A stretch of DNA of 64,000 bases from JBPYFK01 sp051984675 (GCA_051984675.1 JBPYFK010000098.1:4983-68982), one strand, 5' to 3'. Counted from the stretch's first letter, positions 31,880 to 40,668 are shown. Made by a program: numbers and translations. The notes: generated by a model from the sequence alone, not told the origin.

Positions 31880-32668
31880 TCAGTCTTCGCCGGACTCGGT
31901 GGGTTCGGCGGAGTTATCTGATTGGCCCAGCTTATCGAGTACTTCGCGGTCTCGGGCATCGAGGGCCGCACCATCGAGCGCCTCCAGCAACTCCGGGCGC
32001 CGCTGACAGGTGCGCGTCAATGCCTGGTCGCGCCGCCACCGGTCGATCGCCGCGTGGTTACCCGAACGCAGAGTCTCGGGGACAGCGAGACCACGCCACA
32101 CCTCCGGGCGGGTGTAGCAGGGACCTTCCAGCAACCCGTCGGAAAACGAGTCCTGTTCCGCCGACGCTGGATTCCCCAGCACCCCCGGCAGCAGCCGGGC
32201 GACCGCTTCGACCATGACCAGCACCGCCGCCTCGCCGCCGACCAGCACGTAGTCACCGATGGAGACCTCCTCCACCGGCATGCGGCGCTGGGCGTCCTCA
32301 ATGGCCCGCTGGTCGATGCCCTCGTACCGGCCACACGCGAACACCAGCCACGGCTGCCGCGCCCAGCGCACCGCCGTCCGCTGGGTGAACGGCCGTCCGG
32401 CCGGGGTGGGGACCACCAGCGTGGGGGGCTGCCCGCCGCCTGGATCGCAGACGTCGTCCAGCGCCTCGCCCCACACCTGGGGCTTCATCACCATGCCCGG
32501 GCCGCCGCCATACGGGCTGTCGTCGACCGAGCGGTGCACGTCGTGCGTCCAGTTCCGCAGGTCGTGCACGTTGACGACGATCCGGTCCCGCTCGATCGCC
32601 TTGCCCAGTAGCGCTTCCCGCAGCGGGTTGAGGTAGTCCGGGAAGATCGTGATGACGTCGATGCGCAT
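31880..32668 (-). CDS. trmD: tRNA (guanine-N1)-methyltransferase
   Basis: SPOUT enzyme that methylates G37 of tRNAs, preventing frameshifting. The 262-residue protein has IDVITIFPDYLNPLREALLGKAI near the start (split), DDSPYGGGPGMVMKP near 48, the SAM-knot motifs FACGRYEGIDQRAIED near 112 and SIGDYVLVGGEAAVLVMVEA near 135 and the C-terminal DQALTRTCQRRPELLEAL. Starts 7 bp after rimM in the rpsP-khpA-rimM-trmD operon. Confidence 0.97.
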   Translation of the reverse strand: MRIDVITIFPDYLNPLREALLGKAIERDRIVVNVHDLRNWTHDVHRSVDDSPYGGGPGMVMKPQVWGEALDDVCDPGGGQPPTLVVPTPAGRPFTQRTAVRWARQPWLVFACGRYEGIDQRAIEDAQRRMPVEEVSIGDYVLVGGEAAVLVMVEAVARLLPGVLGNPASAEQDSFSDGLLEGPCYTRPEVWRGLAVPETLRSGNHAAIDRWRRDQALTRTCQRRPELLEALDGAALDARDREVLDKLGQSDNSAEPTESGED

Positions 32669-32675
32669 AGCTCGG

Positions 32676-33224
32676 TCAGCTCTCGTCGAGCAGCCCTTCC
32701 GGCGGGTCGATCAGGACCCGCCCACCGGCGAGATCCACCTCGGGCACGATCTCGGACACGAAGGGGACCAAGACTTCACGCCCCTGGGTGGTCTCTCCCG
32801 GTCGGTCTACCGCCAGGAGTTCCCCGCCCGGGGTGTGCATGACTTCCCGCACCACGCCGAGTTCGGCGCCGTCGACCAGGACGGCGCGCAAGCCCTCCAG
32901 CTCGTGGTCGTAGAACTCGTCCGGGTCGCCGGTGGGCTCGAGCTGCTCAACCGACACCGTCAGGAACGCGCCGCGCAGATCTTCGGCCGCCGTGCGCCCG
33001 GCCACGCCCTCGAACTGGACCAACAGCCGCCCGGAATGTGGCCGGGCGTCCGAGACCGTCACGCTGGGCAAACGCATCTCACCACGCTGCACGCCGAGCA
33101 CTGAGCCCGGCGCGAACCGCTGCTCCGGTTCGTCCGTGCGCACGTCAACAACCAGCTCGCCCCGCACCCCGTGCGGCTTGATGATCCGCCCGACGACGAG
33201 CGTGGACGGCTGGTCGGTAGTCAT
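32676..33224 (-). CDS. rimM: 16S rRNA processing protein RimM
   Basis: Assembly factor of the 30S head that binds S19. The 182-residue protein has the RimM N-terminal beta-barrel (LVVGRIIKPHGVRGELVVDV near residue 9, split) and the C-terminal PRC barrel (DPDEFYDHELEGLRAVLVDG near 95 and VPFVSEIVPEVDLAGGRVLID near 150). Begins 13 bp after khpA and ends 7 bp before trmD. Confidence 0.95.
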   Translation of the reverse strand: MTTDQPSTLVVGRIIKPHGVRGELVVDVRTDEPEQRFAPGSVLGVQRGEMRLPSVTVSDARPHSGRLLVQFEGVAGRTAAEDLRGAFLTVSVEQLEPTGDPDEFYDHELEGLRAVLVDGAELGVVREVMHTPGGELLAVDRPGETTQGREVLVPFVSEIVPEVDLAGGRVLIDPPEGLLDES

Positions 33225-33237
33225 GTCCCGGACCCGT

Positions 33238-33480
33238 TCAGCGGTCGGTGTCCACCACGTCGACCCGGATACCGCGTCCTCCGATGCCCGAGATCACGGT
33301 CCGCAGGGCGGTGGCGGTGCGGCCGCTACGTCCGATGACCTTCCCCAGGTCGTCGGGGTTCACGTGCACCTCAAGGGTGCGACCGCGGCGGGTGGTCACC
33401 AGGTTGACGCGGACATCGTCGGGGTTGTCGACGATGCCGCGCACCAGGTGCTCCAGCGCATCCGCGAGGACGGTCGTCAC
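33238..33480 (-). CDS. khpA: KH-domain RNA-binding protein KhpA
   Basis: 80-residue protein consisting of one type-II KH domain with the RNA-binding GxxG loop in KVIGRSGRTATALRTV near residue 50. KhpA (Rv2908c in M. tuberculosis, YlqC in B. subtilis) acts with KhpB in RNA binding linked to cell-wall growth. The start is a GTG overlapping the rpsP stop (GTGA), so it is coupled to S16. Confidence 0.94.
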   Translation of the reverse strand: MTTVLADALEHLVRGIVDNPDDVRVNLVTTRRGRTLEVHVNPDDLGKVIGRSGRTATALRTVISGIGGRGIRVDVVDTDR

Positions 33481-33983
33481 GCCTGGCCGTCCTCGGACTT
33501 CTGCTCCTCGGACCCGTCGGCCTTGGCCTCCTCAGCCTCGCCGCCCTTCTCGGCGGCGGGCTTCGCGGCCTTCTCACCGGACTCCTCGGCCTTCTTGCCA
33601 CCCTTCTTCTTCGGGGTGACGGCCTCGACGCCCGGCTCCTCGCTGGCGGAGGCCAGCGCCGCCTCGAACAGCTCCTGCTTGGAGGGCTTGGCCTCGGCGG
33701 TCTTCAGCGTGCCCTCGGTCCCGGGCAGGCCCTTGAACTTCTGCCAGTCACCGGTGATCTCCAGGATGCCCTGCACCGGCTCGGTCGGCTGCGCGCCGAC
33801 GCCCAGCCAGTACTGCGCCCGCTCGGAGTCGAGCACGATACGGCTCGGGTTCTCCTTCGGGTGGTACTGCCCAATGGTCTCGATCGCACGGCCACCACGG
33901 CGCGTGCGCGAGTCAGCGACAACAATGCGGTAGTGCGGCTCGCGGATCTTGCCGATGCGAGCAAGCTTGATCTTGACAGCCAC
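33477..33983 (-). CDS. rpsP: 30S ribosomal protein S16
   Basis: S16 core of about 80 residues (VKIKLARIGKIREPHYRIVV near residue 3, split; RRGGRAIETIGQYHP; LDSERAQYWLGVGAQPTEPV) followed by an actinobacterial-type extension of about 85 residues that is Lys/Glu/Ala-rich and probably disordered. First gene of rpsP-khpA-rimM-trmD; khpA starts within its stop codon. The 172-bp gap upstream (33984-34155) should hold its promoter; I see no other feature there. Confidence 0.96.
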   Translation of the reverse strand: MAVKIKLARIGKIREPHYRIVVADSRTRRGGRAIETIGQYHPKENPSRIVLDSERAQYWLGVGAQPTEPVQGILEITGDWQKFKGLPGTEGTLKTAEAKPSKQELFEAALASASEEPGVEAVTPKKKGGKKAEESGEKAAKPAAEKGGEAEEAKADGSEEQKSEDGQA

Positions 33984-34155
33984 GGGTTGTGGTGCTCCTC
34001 AGACTCTCTTTGGCCTCGGGTGAACATGCCACGCCGCGTGGGGGGACGGAATGGATGTTCGCACGTCTCCAGGCTACGCAGCGGTGAGAGGGACCGCCCG
34101 CAGCGAACAGCTCACTATTGTGCCAGACCCTTCGGCATGACGGCGCACGGGGCCG

Positions 34156-35010
34156 CTAGCTCGGCATCAGGTGCAAGGAAATCATCAGCATGCCGAGTGC
34201 GGGTAGGAAGTTGTTCAGCTGGTGGGCCACCACGCTCGCGGCGAGCCGGCCGGTGACCATCCGGGCCAGCCCGATCGGCAGCGCGATCACCAGCAGCAGC
34301 ACGGTCCGCTCCGGTTCGAAGTGACCGATCGCGAACGCCGCCGTCGTGAGCACGAACACGGTCGTCTGACTCCACCTAAGGCGTTCCATCGCGCCCCACA
34401 GCAGGCCCCGGTACAGCAGCTCCTCGCAGATCGGCGCCACCAGCCACACGTGCAGGAACACGACAACGGCCACGGCTGGCCGCAGCCGTACGCCCGCCAG
34501 CAGGCGACTGACCGTGGACGTGGCCTGATCGTCGCCGATCCACTTGGCCCACAGCACCGAGGCGACCGTGGTGAGGACCATGCCGACCGCGCCGATCGTC
34601 AGGCCCGCCCGCAGGTCCTCCCACGAGCAGCGCAGCCGGAAGTCGGTCACCGGGCCGTTGCCCCGGACGAACGGGATGACGACCGCGACGACGCCGGCGG
34701 ACAGCGTCGGAAGGATCAGCGCCAGCAGTAGCCCGTTGCCGACCCGCTCGCTCGGGTCGTGCAGGTTGACAGTGGCCGACACGACCACCGACACCACCAG
34801 GAACACGGCCCACGCCAGGAAGAACGCACCGAAACCCCACTTGTGTGTGCTCGGCGGGGGTTCGCGAGCAGCGCGGGTATCCGGCGGGTCGGCTGTCTCC
34901 GCTGGACAGTCGGCCACGCCCTCGCTCGCTGATTCGGATGGTTGCGGTGCGTCCACGGGCGCCTCCCTGAATTTCAGCGAGTGAGACGGCCGCTCTAGCG
35001 GTCCCCCCAT
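34156..35010 (-). CDS. CPBP-family intramembrane metalloprotease
   Basis: 284-residue Abi/CAAX-like membrane protease with about 60 disordered N-terminal residues then 6-7 helices. Active-site motifs are complete: ICEELLYRGLLWG (EExxxR) near residue 193, FAIGHFEP near 228 and VVAHQLNNFL (HxxxN) near 262. The family includes prenyl-protein CAAX proteases and bacteriocin-immunity proteins; the substrate here is unknown. The ATG at 35010 has GGGGGGAGGAA directly upstream. It stands alone between rpsP and the amidohydrolase; the 119-bp gap upstream shows no gene. Confidence 0.9.
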   Translation of the reverse strand: MGGPLERPSHSLKFREAPVDAPQPSESASEGVADCPAETADPPDTRAAREPPPSTHKWGFGAFFLAWAVFLVVSVVVSATVNLHDPSERVGNGLLLALILPTLSAGVVAVVIPFVRGNGPVTDFRLRCSWEDLRAGLTIGAVGMVLTTVASVLWAKWIGDDQATSTVSRLLAGVRLRPAVAVVVFLHVWLVAPICEELLYRGLLWGAMERLRWSQTTVFVLTTAAFAIGHFEPERTVLLLVIALPIGLARMVTGRLAASVVAHQLNNFLPALGMLMISLHLMPS

Positions 35011-35129
35011 CGAGTTCCTCCCCCCGTGGCATCGTCCGCACAGGAGGTCACGCGGGAGGAACCAGAGGTTCGCCAGATTACCTTCGTGGCACCACGATCA
35101 ACACATGCATCACCGAACTCAGGGACTCT

Positions 35130-36203
35130 TCACGCCGCCACCTGGCCACGCAGAATCACGCGGGTCGGGTGCCGCAGCGACGCCAGATCCTTGCGCGGAT
35201 CGGAGTCGTAGCAGACGACGTCGGCGACGGCGCCGTGCCGCAGGTCGCGGTAGCCGAGCCACTCGCGCGCCGCCCACGACGCCGCCCCCAGCGCCTGCTC
35301 GACGGGCATGCCCACCCGGTGCAGCGCTAGCACCTCATCCACCAGGCGCCCGTGCTCGATGCCCCCGCCGGCATCGGTTCCCGCATACACCGCGACACCG
35401 GCTTCCAGCGCCTTGCTGATGGTCTGCTCGGAACGCTCATGCAGCGCGCGCATGTGCGCGGCATAGGCCGGGTACTTCTTCGCCGCTGACGCGAACGACG
35501 GGAAGTTCTCGATGTTGATCAGGGTCGGGACGAGCGCGGTTCCCTGGCGGGCCATCGTCTCGACCGTGTCGTCGGTGAGGCCGGTGCCGTGCTCGATGCA
35601 GTCGATCCCGGCCGCGAGCAGCCCGGGGAGGGCGTCCTCGCTGAAGGTGTGCGCGGTGACGCGCGCACCCCGCGCGTGCGCGGCGGCGATCGCTTCGGCG
35701 AGCACGTCGTCGGGCCACAGCGGGGCGAGGTCTCCCACGGACCGGTCGATCCAGTCGCCGACCAGCTTGACCCACCCGTCGCCGCGATCGGCCTGCTCGG
35801 CGACCGCCACCGGTAACGCGGCAAGGTCCTCCAGCTCTTCGCCCAGGTACGGGATGTAGCGCCGGGGCCTGGCCAGGTGCCGGCCGGCGCGGATGATCCG
35901 GGGAAGGTCCGGGCGTTCCTGCAACGGCCGGGTGTCGATGGGAGCCCCGCAGTCCCGGATCAGCAACGTGCCGGCGTCGCGATCGACTTCCGCCTGCCGC
36001 ACCGCCTCGGCCAGCTCGACAGGCCCCTCCGGGCCGATGCCGACGTGACAATGCGCGTCCACCAGTCCCGGCAGCAGGTAACCACCGTCGACGATGGTGT
36101 CCGCCCCGGGCACCGGTTCAGTGCTGATCAGACCGTCACGAATCCAGAGGTCGCGCTGCTGCCCTTCCGGGAGCACCACTCCGCGCAGATGCAGTGCCGC
36201 CAC
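35130..36203 (-). CDS. Amidohydrolase-superfamily protein
   Basis: 357-residue TIM-barrel metal hydrolase. The metal site is VDAHCHVGIG near residue 49, further ligands are in VTAHTFSEDAL near 182 and IDCIEHGTGLTDD near 200, and the catalytic Asp is in VYAGTDAGGGIEHG near 275. It follows ffh by 4 bp and matches the position of Rv2915c in M. tuberculosis. Substrates of this subgroup are unassigned (imidazolonepropionase- and prolidase-like relatives). The GTG start has only a weak AAGAAGAAA upstream, inside the end of ffh, so it is probably translated by re-initiation. Confidence 0.9.
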   Translation of the reverse strand: MAALHLRGVVLPEGQQRDLWIRDGLISTEPVPGADTIVDGGYLLPGLVDAHCHVGIGPEGPVELAEAVRQAEVDRDAGTLLIRDCGAPIDTRPLQERPDLPRIIRAGRHLARPRRYIPYLGEELEDLAALPVAVAEQADRGDGWVKLVGDWIDRSVGDLAPLWPDDVLAEAIAAAHARGARVTAHTFSEDALPGLLAAGIDCIEHGTGLTDDTVETMARQGTALVPTLINIENFPSFASAAKKYPAYAAHMRALHERSEQTISKALEAGVAVYAGTDAGGGIEHGRLVDEVLALHRVGMPVEQALGAASWAAREWLGYRDLRHGAVADVVCYDSDPRKDLASLRHPTRVILRGQVAA

Positions 36204-36207
36204 GACG

Positions 36208-37761
36208 CTATTTCTTCTTCTTCCCGAAGTTCAGCTTGGACGGGTCGAAACCGGGCGGAAGGTCGTTCAGCCCCTGCTGCAGCTGGGACATATCCGGGTT
36301 GCCGGACATGCCTCCGGGCATACCGCCGGGCGGCATCGCGGGGAAGCCCCCGGGCATACCACGCAGGCCCTTCGGCTGAGTCGGCCCCTTGTTCTTGCCC
36401 TTCTTGCCTTTCTTGCCCTTCTTGGCCTTGCGGCTACCGCCACCGCCCCCGAATCCACCGAACTGGCCGGCCATCTGCTTCATCATCTTGCGGGCGGAGA
36501 AGAACCGGTCCACAAGGTCGTTGACGTCGCTGATCGTGACGCCGGAACCGCGCGCGATGCGCTGCCGGCGCGAGCCGTTGATGATCTTCGGGTCGTCCCG
36601 CTCCGCCGGAGTCATACCCCGGATGATCGCCTGCACCCGGTCCAGCTCCTTCTCGTCGAAGTTGGCGAGCTGGTCCTTCATCTGGTTGGCCCCGGGCAGC
36701 ATGCCCAGCAGGTTCTGCAGCGGCCCCATCCGCCGGACCGCCTGCATCTGCTCCAGGAAGTCCTCCAGGGTCAGCTCGCCGCTGCCGATCTTCGCCGCCG
36801 CCTGTTCGGCCTGCTCGGCGTCGAATGCCTGCTCGGCCTGCTCGATGAGCGTCAGGACGTCGCCCATGCCCAGAATCCGGCTGGCCATCCGGTCCGGGTG
36901 GAAGACGTCGAAGTCGTCCAGCTTCTCGCCACTGGAGGCGAACATGATCGGCTGGCCGGTGACTTCACGCACCGACAGCGCGGCACCACCGCGCGCGTCA
37001 CCATCCAGCTTGGTCAGCACCACGCCGGTGAACCCGACACCATCGCGGAACGCCTCCGCGGTGCTGACCGCGTCCTGACCGATCATCGCGTCCACGACGA
37101 AGAACGTCTCGTCCGGCTGGACGGCGTCCCGGATGTCGGCCGCCTGCTTCATCATCTCCTCGTCGACGCCGAGGCGGCCGGCGGTGTCGATCACTACGAT
37201 GTCGTGCTGCGCGCGGGCGGCCTCGTCCAGGCTGCGGCGGGCGACGTCGACCGGGTCGCCGGAGCCGTTGCCCGGCTCGGGCGCGAACACCGGAACCCCG
37301 GCCCGCTCCCCGACCACCTGCAACTGGGTCACCGCGTTGGGGCGTTGGAGGTCGCAGGCGACCAGCATGGGGGTGTGCCCCTGGCCAGCCAGCCAGCGGG
37401 CCAGCTTCCCGGCCAGCGTCGTCTTACCGGAACCCTGCAGACCCGCGAGCAGGATCACCGTTGGTGGCTTCTTCGCGAGCTGGAGCCGCCGCGTCTCGCC
37501 GCCGAGGATGCCGACGAGCTCCTCGTTGACGATCTTGATGACCTGCTGGGCCGGGTTGAGCGCCTGGGAGACCTCGGCGCCCTTGGCGCGTTCCTTCACG
37601 CCCCCGATGAAGGCGCGCACCACGGGCAGTGCGACGTCGGCTTCCAGCAGGGCGATGCGGATCTCCCGCGCCGTGGCGTCGATGTCGGCCGGCGACAGCC
37701 GACCCTTGCCACGCAGGTTCTTCAGCGCCGACGTCAGTCGGTCGGAGAGAGTGTCGAACAC
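36208..37761 (-). CDS. ffh: Signal recognition particle protein Ffh
   Basis: GTPase that targets ribosome-nascent chains to FtsY. The 517-residue product has the N domain (residues 1-90), the G domain with GLQGSGKTTLAGKLARWL near residue 107, DTAGRLGVDEEMMKQA near 188 and TKLDGDARGGAALS near 246, and the M domain from about 295 with RRMGPLQNLLGMLPG and GSRRQRIARGSG. The C-terminus is Gly/Met-rich (GGMPGGMSGN) and ends in lysines, as in other actinobacteria. No 4.5S RNA gene is visible in the window. Confidence 0.97.
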   Translation of the reverse strand: MFDTLSDRLTSALKNLRGKGRLSPADIDATAREIRIALLEADVALPVVRAFIGGVKERAKGAEVSQALNPAQQVIKIVNEELVGILGGETRRLQLAKKPPTVILLAGLQGSGKTTLAGKLARWLAGQGHTPMLVACDLQRPNAVTQLQVVGERAGVPVFAPEPGNGSGDPVDVARRSLDEAARAQHDIVVIDTAGRLGVDEEMMKQAADIRDAVQPDETFFVVDAMIGQDAVSTAEAFRDGVGFTGVVLTKLDGDARGGAALSVREVTGQPIMFASSGEKLDDFDVFHPDRMASRILGMGDVLTLIEQAEQAFDAEQAEQAAAKIGSGELTLEDFLEQMQAVRRMGPLQNLLGMLPGANQMKDQLANFDEKELDRVQAIIRGMTPAERDDPKIINGSRRQRIARGSGVTISDVNDLVDRFFSARKMMKQMAGQFGGFGGGGGSRKAKKGKKGKKGKNKGPTQPKGLRGMPGGFPAMPPGGMPGGMSGNPDMSQLQQGLNDLPPGFDPSKLNFGKKKK

Positions 37762-37802
37762 GGGGTCTCGGGCTCCAAGGTCGTAGACGTTCTTGTACGA
37801 GG

Positions 37803-37820
37803 GTAACCGCAGGCGGTTAC
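37803..37820. promoter_or_regulatory. Palindrome in the ffh leader
   Basis: GTAACCGC-AG-GCGGTTAC, 8-bp perfect arms with a 2-base spacer, ends 42 bases upstream of the ffh start. It could be an operator or an mRNA hairpin in the ffh leader. Confidence 0.45.
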
Positions 37821-37860
37821 GTACGACCGCGACGCCGCCACGGTCGCGCGCAACCGGCGT

Positions 37861-37883
37861 AAATATGATTGAAATTCATATTT
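37861..37883. promoter_or_regulatory. AT-rich inverted repeat between ffh and the small secreted gene
   Basis: AAATATGA-TTGAAAT-TCATATTT, 8-bp arms with a 7-base spacer, a striking AT island in GC-rich DNA, 100 bp upstream of ffh and 219 bp upstream of the plus-strand secreted gene. The shape resembles binding sites of Fur-family or other dimeric regulators. The regulator is not known. Confidence 0.45.
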
Positions 37884-38101
37884 TCTCTTCCAGTCACACA
37901 CCGAACGCGATAGGTTTTCACCCCGCGCGCGACAGCCCGCTCGCCCGCGTGGCACCGATGCCTTCCCACTCTGCCTGAGCGCCCGAGACGTGCCTAGAGA
38001 AAAGGCGCCCAGAGCCAAGCGCCAGCGAAAAGCAGACACCCGACGAAATGACACCCAAAGACGCACAGAGGCAAGCATCACCCTGGAAGAAAGGGACCAG
38101 A

Positions 38102-38341
38102 ATGTCGCTTCGCGGACCCTCCCGCCGCCGCCAGAAGATCGCGACCCTCGGTGTCGCGCTGTTCCTCGCACCGGGTTTCTGGTTCCTCCTGCCCTACCCG
38201 CGGGCAACCGCGGCTGACCAAGCTCCGAACGCGGCAACGCCGGCCCAACCGCGCCTGACAGCGCGGGCAGAGCCGGCGTGCGTGTTCCCGTCCTATCCCC
38301 GCAACTACTGCACGGACAGCACTACGGTCCAGCCCCGGTGA
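38102..38341 (+). CDS. Small secreted protein, hypothetical
   Basis: 79-residue predicted exported peptide: basic N-region (RGPSRRRQKIA), hydrophobic core LGVALFLAPGFWFLLPY, a possible cleavage site at ATA-AD near residue 37, and a mature part of about 43 residues with two Cys (PACVFPSY and NYCTDS) that could form a disulfide. AAGGGA lies 8 bases before the ATG at 38102. No family recognised. It occupies the place where glnD is found in M. tuberculosis and ends 4 bp from the stop of the convergent deaD gene. Confidence 0.55.
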   Translation: MSLRGPSRRRQKIATLGVALFLAPGFWFLLPYPRATAADQAPNAATPAQPRLTARAEPACVFPSYPRNYCTDSTTVQPR

Positions 38342-38345
38342 GCTC

Positions 38346-40097
38346 CTAGCTGCGCTCGCGGTGCGGCCGCTTGCCCGTGACGCGGGTCGTGCCCGGGGCT
38401 CCCGGGGAGCGGGGCTTGCGCTGCGGCTTGCCGCGATCCCGGTCCCGATCCCGGTCCCGGTCCCGATCCCGGAAGCGGCGCTTCGGCACCGCGGCATGCC
38501 CGGCGTCGCCGTCGGCTCGCCTGATCCGCAGTCCCCGGCCGGCGACCTGGGTGTTGCGCAACCGCTGGAAGACGTCGTCGGGCAGGTCGTCCGGTAGTTC
38601 GATGAGGGTGTGCTCGGCGCGGATGTCGATCCGCCCGATCTGCTTGGTAGCGATCCCGCCCTCGTTGGCCAGCGCACCGACGATCGCGCGCGGGGTCACC
38701 CGGTTGCGCCGGCCGACCTCGACACGGAACAGCGCCGAGTCCCCCGCTGGCCCGGACCGGCCACGTCGGGAGTTCTCCTCCGGCAACGGTTCCGGCTCCA
38801 GCAACAGCGGCTGGCTGCCCTGCGCCATGCTCGCCAGCGCGGCGGCGATCTCCGCGGCGGGCACGTCGTGGGTGCGCTCGTACTCCTCCACCAGGTTCTG
38901 GAAGACCCCGAGGTCACCGGCCGCCAGCGTGTCGGTGATGCTCTGCGCGAACTTGGCCAGCCGCCGGTCGTTGACCGCCTCGATGGTGGGCAGTTCCATC
39001 TGGCTGATCGACTGGCGGGTCGCCCGCTCGATCGCGCGGAGCATGTGCCGCTCGCGGGGCGAGACGAACAGGATCGCCTCACCGCTGCGCCCGGCGCGCC
39101 CGGTGCGGCCGACCCGGTGCACGTACGACTCGGTGTCGTGCGGGATGTCGTAGTTGAGCACGTGCGAGATGCGCTCGACGTCCAGGCCCCGGGCGGCGAC
39201 GTCGGTGGCGACCAGAATGTCGATCTTGCCGTCGCGCAGCTGGCCGATGGTGCGTTCCCGCTGCGTCTGCGGGATGTCACCGTTGATCGCGGCCGCGGAG
39301 AACCCGCGTGCCTGCAGCTTCTCCGCCAGCTCCTCGGTGAGCTGCTTGGTCCGCACGAACGCGATCATCGCGTCGAACGGCTCGACCTCCAGGATGCGGG
39401 TGAGCGCGTCCAACTTGTGCACACCGCGCACCGGCCAGTACCGCTGGTTGATGTTGGTCGCGGTGGTCGTCTCCGTGCGGACCGCGATCTCCACCGGGCT
39501 GTCCAGGTACGACTGCGTGATGGAACGCACAGCGGCGGGCATGGTCGCGGAGAACAGCGCCACCTGCCGACGCTCGGGCACCTGCTGCAGGATCTTCTCG
39601 ACGTCCTCGACGAAGCCCATCCGCAGCATCTCGTCGGCCTCGTCGAGGACCACGGTCCGCAGTTCGGAGAGGTCCAGCGAGCCGCGTTGCATGTGATCGA
39701 TCAGCCGCCCGGGCGTGCCGACGACGACGTGTGGGCCGCGCTTGAGCCCGGCCAACTGCGGGCCGTAGCTCTGCCCGCCGTAGATCGGAAGCACGTGGAA
39801 GCCCGGCAGCTTCGACGCGTACCGCTGGAAGGCTTCGGCGACCTGGATGGCCAGCTCGCGGGTGGGGGCCAGCACTAACGCCTGCGGCGCCTGCCGTGCG
39901 ATGTCCAGGCCGGACAGGATCGGCAGGGCGAACGCGGCGGTCTTACCGGTGCCGGTCTGCGCGAGTCCGAGCACGTCCCGCCCCGCCAACATGGGTGGGA
40001 TCGTCTGCGCCTGGATCGCCGAGGGAGTCTCGTAGCCGATGTCGTGCAGCGTCCCGCGGACGCGCTCGTCAAGGCCGAGATCATCGAATGCGGACAT
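38346..40097 (-). CDS. deaD: DEAD-box RNA helicase with DbpA-type RNA-binding domain
   Basis: 583-residue CsdA/DeaD-type helicase for ribosome assembly and cold adaptation. All motifs are present: AQTGTGKTAAFALP near residue 46, PTRELAIQV near 84, TPGRLIDHM, VVLDEADEMLRMGF near 149, FSATMP, then RGLDVERISHVLNYDIP and YVHRVGRTGRAGRSG near 320. A DbpA-like RNA-binding domain (RNRVTPRAIVGALANEGGI) follows at about 450-530, and the tail contains six RD dipeptides encoded by a degenerate hexamer repeat near 38440. It is preceded by a 564-bp leader/intergenic region rich in hairpins. Confidence 0.95.
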   Translation of the reverse strand: MSAFDDLGLDERVRGTLHDIGYETPSAIQAQTIPPMLAGRDVLGLAQTGTGKTAAFALPILSGLDIARQAPQALVLAPTRELAIQVAEAFQRYASKLPGFHVLPIYGGQSYGPQLAGLKRGPHVVVGTPGRLIDHMQRGSLDLSELRTVVLDEADEMLRMGFVEDVEKILQQVPERRQVALFSATMPAAVRSITQSYLDSPVEIAVRTETTTATNINQRYWPVRGVHKLDALTRILEVEPFDAMIAFVRTKQLTEELAEKLQARGFSAAAINGDIPQTQRERTIGQLRDGKIDILVATDVAARGLDVERISHVLNYDIPHDTESYVHRVGRTGRAGRSGEAILFVSPRERHMLRAIERATRQSISQMELPTIEAVNDRRLAKFAQSITDTLAAGDLGVFQNLVEEYERTHDVPAAEIAAALASMAQGSQPLLLEPEPLPEENSRRGRSGPAGDSALFRVEVGRRNRVTPRAIVGALANEGGIATKQIGRIDIRAEHTLIELPDDLPDDVFQRLRNTQVAGRGLRIRRADGDAGHAAVPKRRFRDRDRDRDRDRDRGKPQRKPRSPGAPGTTRVTGKRPHRERS

Positions 40098-40551
40098 GGT
40101 GAAGTGAGGTCTCCTGACGGGGTTGACATTCGACGCCCTGAGACAACCGGCACCTACGACACACCAGCAGGGGTGCTGTTCGACTCAGAAGCGGGCTCTC
40201 GGCCCAGCGGATCGAAACTGACGGTCCCTCAGCGTAACCGCCCCACGGGCCGCATGATTACGCAGCCCCAGAACCGGGACGCAGATCACTATCCAGGACC
40301 CCGGGGGTGGCCCGCCCCCTCGACGGGCCACCCCCTGGGACCCCACCCCTGGTGACGCTCCGGCACTTCCCCGCCCGACCCCCAGTGCGGGCGGGGTCCC
40401 CCGTGCCGGTCCCCCTGTCGTGGCGTCACACCAAGAAGTCTGCCGGTGCACGGACCAAACCAGCACCGTGAAGCCCCCTGAGTGGGCTGCGTAGTGCTAC
40501 GCATCCCGGACTGCGCGACGTCCCGCGCGGCCGGGTGCGGACGCATGCGAA
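40098..40551 (-). other. Long structured GC-rich region upstream of deaD
   Basis: No gene is visible. The region contains several hairpins: GGGTGGCCCG / CGGGCCACCC at 40305-40314 and 40324-40333 is the strongest, then GACCCC / GGGGTC near 40378 and GCGTAG / CTACGC near 40490. The plus strand of 40291-40440 is strongly C-rich. Long structured leaders precede csdA/deaD genes in other bacteria, so part of this may be the deaD mRNA leader; part is the tail of glnB. Confidence 0.4.
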
Positions 40552-40580
40552 CGCGGGACGAGCCGGTGGCTCGTCCCGCG
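40552..40580. terminator. Terminator hairpin downstream of glnB
   Basis: CGCGGGACGAGCC / GGCTCGTCCCGCG, a perfect 13-bp stem with a GGT loop, 82 bases after the glnB stop. It has no T-tract. It probably ends the amtB-glnB transcript. Confidence 0.75.
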
Positions 40581-40632
40581 CGATGGCGTGTTTCGGATGC
40601 GACTGTGCCTGCGAGGGCGTCTGTAATGGACA

Positions 40633-40668
40633 GCGTCAGAGATTTGGAGCGCGTCAGCGATTTAGAGG
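40633..40668. repeat. 18-bp duplication spanning the glnB stop codon
   Basis: GCGTCAGAGATTTGGAGC (40633-40650) and GCGTCAGCGATTTAGAGG (40651-40668) are adjacent 18-base copies with four differences. The glnB TAA (40662-40664) lies in the second copy; the first lies just downstream of the gene, as in frr. Confidence 0.8.

Noticed and set aside
37861..37883. AT-rich dyad as a Zur or IdeR box
   Set aside because: The sequence does not fit the Zur core TGAAAATNATTTTCA nor the IdeR consensus TTAGGTTAGGCTAACCTAA well enough to name a regulator.
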